Assembly (NCBI GenBank): GCA_964609495.1
Contig: CAZSTA010000016.1
Span: 17,839-33,799, forward strand
Origin: CAZSTA01 sp964609495 [NCBI: uncultured bacterium]
Lineage (GTDB): Bacteria; CAZSTA01
Reading direction: 5' to 3'
Length of the DNA: 15,961 nucleotides
Shown: positions 12,053 to 15,961 of the stretch, piece by piece
How the letters are laid out: each line of letters opens with the position of its first letter
Numbering within the stretch: the stretch's first letter is position 1
Program-made: the position numbers and the translations under genes
The notes under the pieces: generated by a model
What the model was told of the DNA's origin: nothing
Databases searched by the model: none
What the model saw: only the letters and a program-made list of their open reading frames with translations

Positions 12053-15000
12053 ATGCTTCTTAAGAGTGGGAGCCTAGTAAGCGATAGATATAAGATTATA
12101 GATAAACTCGGGGAAGGTGGGATGGGAGCTGTCTTTAAGGCTTACGATCTTTCCTTGGAGCAGGAGGTAGCTCTCAAGACCCTGACTCCGATGATCGCTC
12201 AGGATGAGGGAACTAGACGCTTCCGCCGAGAGTTCCGCGCGGTGGCTAGGCTAAAGCATCCCAATATAGTCTCCGTCTATAACTTCGGCACTGATGACGG
12301 CCTTAATTACTTTACTATGGAATATGTGGAGGGTGAGGATCTAAAGAAGCTATGCGAGAAGCTAGTGGATACCGAGAAGGAGAGCGGTGTTTCCCTGCTT
12401 CCTAAGGGGAATTTTCACGTTATACTAGACATCTTCGCCCAGGTATGTCGAGCAGTAAAGTATATCCATTCTCAAGGTATTATCCATCGCGATCTTAAGC
12501 CGGGAAATATCATGATCACTGATGATGGAGAAGTAGTCAAAATAATGGATTTCGGCTTAGCTAAATTGATCGATGTATCGGTGAACCTCACGCAGACCGG
12601 ATCGATAATGGGAACTGCCGCCTATATGTCTCCTGAACAGGCCAGAGGATTGGAGGTAGATAGTCGCAGTGATCTCTACTCGCTTGGGATCATCCTCTAT
12701 GAAGTGTTTACGGGAAGATTGCCCTTCGAGGGGGATAATCCTATCTCAGTGATCTTTATGCATGTTACCGAGATGCCGATCGAACCTCACCAATATAATC
12801 CTGATATCCCTCCTGAGCTAGAGAGGACAATCCTTCGCCTGCTGGAGAAAGAGCCTATTGATAGATATCAATCCGCTGGTGAGTTGCTCGCGGCTATAGA
12901 GAAGTCACGACCCAGCTTGATTATCCCCAGGGAAGAGATAGAGAGAAGGTCAATCGCCGAGTTGGCTATGCCAGATCGAATCTTCAAGGCGAAGCTGATC
13001 GGAAGGGAGAGGGAACTAGAGGAGTTAAAGGGTTATCTGGATAAAGTGCTGATGAAAAAGGGAGAGCTGGTTCTGATCGGGGGAGAGGTTGGCGTAGGGA
13101 AGACGAGATTAGTGGAGGAACTGAGGGGATATGGGCGTTTGAAAGGGGCGAAATTCCTTACCGGTCGTTGTTATGAACAGGAGGGCTCGATCTCCTATCA
13201 ACCCTTTATCGAGGCATTTCGTCAATACTTCCGCGATGTCAGATTACATGAGGATTTAGGGAATGTTCGAAGGATGATCAAAGGTCTGGAGCCGGAGTTA
13301 GTCAAGTTAATCCCCGATATCTCCGAGATCGCTCGTGAGGTAACCCCCAGCGTGAAGCTCACTCCAGAGCAGGAGAAAAGCAGATTGTTTGATGCAGTAT
13401 ATCGTTTCTTAGTTAATATCTCGGAGAGGAATCCGATAGTTATCCTTCTCGACGATCTGCAATGGGCAGATGAGATGACCCTACAACTTCTTCACTATAT
13501 AGCTCGTAATATCAGAAATGATCGTATCCTCCTCTGTGGCACCTATCGGGAGGAGGAGGTGAGCGTTGGTAGGCATCCTCTAGCCGAGCTGATGCGCCGA
13601 ATGAGCAGAGAGAGGATCCTCCAAAGAATTTCCCTCGCTCGTCTTTCCTTAGAGGAAGTCCAGCAGATGCTCTACTCCCTATTAGGAACTAAGGATCTCT
13701 CCTCTGACTTTGAGATGATGATCTATGAGGAGACGGAGGGGAATCCCTTCTTCATTGAGGAAGTGATAAAATCCTTAGTAGAAGAAGGAGTCCTGTATCT
13801 GTATAACGGAGTTTGGAAGAAGAAGATGGAGACGATTAAGATCGAGATACCTCCAACTATCTCTGATGTGGTGGAGAGGAGATTAGACTCATTAGATGAA
13901 GAGAAGAGAGAATTTATGAGCATAGCCGCGGTGATCGGGAAGGAATTTGATTTCGATGTGCTTATGGAGGTAAGTGGAAGAGATGAGGATGAGTTATTGG
14001 ATATTATAGACGAGCTATTACGAACTCGGTTGATAGGAGAGGATAAGGCTTCTAAGGGAGATAGATATTACTTTGCGCATGTGAAGATAAGAGAGGTATT
14101 ATATGAGGAGATAAACGCGCGGAGAAGAAGAAGGCTACATCGGAAAATCGGGGAAGTTATCGAGGGGCTATATGAGGATAAGCTAGAGGAATATGTAGGA
14201 GAGTTAGCCTATCACTTCTATCGAGGTGAGCATCGGGAGAAGGCGATAGAGTATAGCTTGAGAGCAGGAGAGAGAGCGAAGAGAATATATGCGAATGAAG
14301 AGGCTATAAGATTCTATAGGATGGCCATCGAATTGCTAGAAAAGAGCGGGAATAATCTGGAACAAAGAATAGACCTCATGGGTGAATTGGGGAATCTATA
14401 TGATCTAGTGGGAGAATATGATATGGCATTCTCCTCTTATGAGGAGGCATTATCCTTAACCTCTGACGATCCTCTGTTAGTAACTAAACGGGTAGCTCTC
14501 AATCGTAATATAGGTGATACCTATCGCCGAAAGGGGGAATACAATAAAGCTCTGGAATATCTCAATTTTGGTCTTGATGAATTGGAGGAGGGAGACGATG
14601 AGATCGAGGCAAGTAAGATAATGAGCAATATGGGAGTGGTTTACGAACGAAAGGGAAGGTATGATAAATCGGTTGAGTGCCAACTGAGAGCCCTGGAGTT
14701 TGCCCAGAGACAGAAAGATACCGGACAGATGGCTCAAGCATATAACAATCTGGGGATCACATATTATCGTAAGGGAGAGTGGGATAAAGCTAGCGGATAT
14801 TTTAAACAAAGCTTGGAGATGAGAGAGAGCATCAAAGATATACAAGGAGTGGCGGATTCATACCATTCGCTGGGCTTCATATATTTGAGGAAGAGCGAAT
14901 TAGATAAAGCTATAGAATGCACGGAGAAGGGATTGGAGATAAGGAAAAAGATAGGTGATATGGATGGCATAGCTCGATCTCACAACGCTTTGGGTAATAT

Positions 15001-15874
15001 ATATCTAGATAGAAGAGATCACCAGAAAGCTCTATTGCATTATGAGAAGAGCCTAGCTATGATGGAGAGGATGGGAGATGCGCGTGGGGCCGCGTTAGCG
15101 CTAAACAATCTGGGAGTTACCTATGCCGCTTCGAGTAAGTGGAATGAAGCTCTCAAGAACTATGAGAAGAGCCTGGAGATATCCGAGGGGATAGGTGCTA
15201 CCTTGGAGATGGCTCTAGCCTGTAATAACCTGGGAGAGATATACCTCAAGAAAGGGGAACTCTCTAGATCTATAGAATATTATCGACGTAGCATAGAGTT
15301 GAAGGAGGAGATAGGAAATTATAGTGGGGTAGCCTATTCCAGCAGTGAGTTAGGGATGGTATACTTTGAAATGATGGAATGTGATAAAGCTATAGAATGT
15401 TACCAGAGAGCGCTTGAGATAAGCGAGAGACTTGGCTATACTCTGGTTATGATCAGGGCTTATCATAGCCTAGCGGAGGTTTATGCTGAGTTGGGTGATC
15501 TTGAGGAAGCGGAGAAGCACTGCCAACGAGCCTTGGAACTATCAGCCAATCTGGATGATAAGTTGGAACTAGGGAAGGGATACCGTATTCGGGCGAAGAT
15601 AGATAAGCTCAAGGGCGAGGTAGGTCGTGCCCTTCAACATTTTGAGGAAAGTATAGCTATTCTTAAAGAGATAAATGATGTGTATAATTTAGGGAAGACC
15701 TACTACGAATTCGGACTGTATCTTGAAGGAATCCGAGATAGAGATAAGTCGCTTGATTATTTACAAGAGGCTCTAAGTATCTTCGAGAGGCTAGGGGCAA
15801 AGTTGACCGCCAAGAGAGCAAGAGAAAAGGTTGAGGAGTTGGAAGAGCTTACTACACCTGAGAGTGACCAATAG
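12053..15874 (+). CDS. soluble Ser/Thr protein kinase fused to STAND-type ATPase and TPR array
   Basis: A 1273-residue signalling protein. The kinase domain spans about 13-283: Gly loop GEGGMGAVF (20-28), Lys42 in VALK, HRDLKPGN (145-152), DFG (166-168), GTAAYMSPEQA (187-197); all catalytic residues are present. It is a PknB-like Hanks kinase. A P-loop ATPase follows: IGREREL (316-322), Walker A GGEVGVGKT (343-351), Walker B IVILLDDLQWAD (462-473), then a winged-helix region about 600-690. From about 770 to 1255 come twelve TPRs. There is no membrane helix, unlike PknB. The order resembles mycobacterial PknK, and the ATPase-WH-TPR part follows the MalT/AfsR plan without a C-terminal DNA-binding domain. 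It probably integrates a ligand or partner signal through the TPRs and passes it on by phosphorylation. ATG 12053 with AGGAG; stop TAG. No phosphatase or target gene adjoins. Confidence 0.93.
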   Translation: MLLKSGSLVSDRYKIIDKLGEGGMGAVFKAYDLSLEQEVALKTLTPMIAQDEGTRRFRREFRAVARLKHPNIVSVYNFGTDDGLNYFTMEYVEGEDLKKLCEKLVDTEKESGVSLLPKGNFHVILDIFAQVCRAVKYIHSQGIIHRDLKPGNIMITDDGEVVKIMDFGLAKLIDVSVNLTQTGSIMGTAAYMSPEQARGLEVDSRSDLYSLGIILYEVFTGRLPFEGDNPISVIFMHVTEMPIEPHQYNPDIPPELERTILRLLEKEPIDRYQSAGELLAAIEKSRPSLIIPREEIERRSIAELAMPDRIFKAKLIGRERELEELKGYLDKVLMKKGELVLIGGEVGVGKTRLVEELRGYGRLKGAKFLTGRCYEQEGSISYQPFIEAFRQYFRDVRLHEDLGNVRRMIKGLEPELVKLIPDISEIAREVTPSVKLTPEQEKSRLFDAVYRFLVNISERNPIVILLDDLQWADEMTLQLLHYIARNIRNDRILLCGTYREEEVSVGRHPLAELMRRMSRERILQRISLARLSLEEVQQMLYSLLGTKDLSSDFEMMIYEETEGNPFFIEEVIKSLVEEGVLYLYNGVWKKKMETIKIEIPPTISDVVERRLDSLDEEKREFMSIAAVIGKEFDFDVLMEVSGRDEDELLDIIDELLRTRLIGEDKASKGDRYYFAHVKIREVLYEEINARRRRRLHRKIGEVIEGLYEDKLEEYVGELAYHFYRGEHREKAIEYSLRAGERAKRIYANEEAIRFYRMAIELLEKSGNNLEQRIDLMGELGNLYDLVGEYDMAFSSYEEALSLTSDDPLLVTKRVALNRNIGDTYRRKGEYNKALEYLNFGLDELEEGDDEIEASKIMSNMGVVYERKGRYDKSVECQLRALEFAQRQKDTGQMAQAYNNLGITYYRKGEWDKASGYFKQSLEMRESIKDIQGVADSYHSLGFIYLRKSELDKAIECTEKGLEIRKKIGDMDGIARSHNALGNIYLDRRDHQKALLHYEKSLAMMERMGDARGAALALNNLGVTYAASSKWNEALKNYEKSLEISEGIGATLEMALACNNLGEIYLKKGELSRSIEYYRRSIELKEEIGNYSGVAYSSSELGMVYFEMMECDKAIECYQRALEISERLGYTLVMIRAYHSLAEVYAELGDLEEAEKHCQRALELSANLDDKLELGKGYRIRAKIDKLKGEVGRALQHFEESIAILKEINDVYNLGKTYYEFGLYLEGIRDRDKSLDYLQEALSIFERLGAKLTAKRAREKVEELEELTTPESDQ
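14510..15715 (+). repeat. 120-bp-period coding repeat (40-residue TPRs)
   Basis: Within the kinase gene, the L-G position of successive TPRs falls at residues 821, 861, 901, 941, 981, 1021, 1061, 1101, 1141, 1181 and 1221: ten steps of exactly 40 residues. DNA resemblance between units is visible (for example TATGAGAAGAGCCTGGAGAT against TATGAGAAGAGCCTAGCTAT). The residues facing the groove vary. The period, longer than the usual 34, is that of LGN/kinesin-light-chain type TPRs. Confidence 0.8.
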
Positions 15875-15879
15875 GGGGT

Positions 15880-15901
15880 GCTACTTCCTAAATTTAGTAG
15901 C
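15880..15901 (+). terminator. weak hairpin after the kinase gene
   Basis: GCTACT (15880-15885) pairs with AGTAGC (15896-15901) five bases after the stop codon. The following sequence is only moderately T-rich (TTCAGTCCCTATTTATTTCT), so this may be an mRNA end stabiliser, not a true terminator. Nothing else is recognised up to the window end. Confidence 0.35.
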
Positions 15902-15961
15902 TTCAGTCCCTATTTATTTCTCCCCCATTCTTTAATCCTAGTCAGAAGCCCCTTTGATTGT

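Overview
This is bacterial chromosomal DNA with no rRNA, tRNA, phage or transposase gene. It has strong AGGAGG-type ribosome sites and sigma70-type promoters with near-consensus boxes 17 bp apart. The proteins are a mix of housekeeping (RsgA, GlmS) and environmental types (a very large Ser/Thr kinase-ATPase-TPR protein, GH4 glycosidase, UVR-motif protein). Three intergenic gaps carry GC-rich palindromic repeats. Together these suggest an uncultured, free-living candidate-phylum bacterium. A Poribacteria/Planctomycetes-like affiliation is only a guess from the kinase and UVR-motif proteins; the sequence does not prove it.

Left arm (1-2400, minus strand): a PIN-domain toxin with a coiled-coil antitoxin partner, a UVR-motif protein, and a TIM-barrel amidohydrolase. 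All point the same way, probably from a promoter near 2444-2472. Just upstream of that promoter lie a LexA-like palindrome and three DnaA-box-like 9-mers.

Gap 2398-3309: a truncated and a complete copy of the GC-rich repeat, then a perfect consensus promoter that opens a leader of about 250-330 nt. The leader has short ORFs and two tandem terminators whose arms can exchange partners. It ends at the ribosome site of rsgA (3310-4272, plus).

Iron block (4328-7939, minus): an HD-GYP phosphodiesterase-type protein, FeoB, a 66-residue Cys-rich mini-protein and a DtxR-type regulator with a FeoA-like C-terminal domain. The last three genes are compactly overlapped. A 16/19 match to the Fur box lies in the HD-GYP leader. 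The likely sense is an iron-controlled ferrous iron uptake operon that carries its own metal sensor and a second-messenger or signalling enzyme. glmS (8175-10004, minus) lies upstream with its own promoter.

Right arm (plus): a GH4 NAD/metal-dependent glycosidase with an operator-like palindrome at its start site, then a 1273-residue soluble kinase-STAND ATPase-TPR protein whose TPRs keep an exact 40-residue period. Repeat copies 2 and 3 flank the GH4 gene in opposite orientations.
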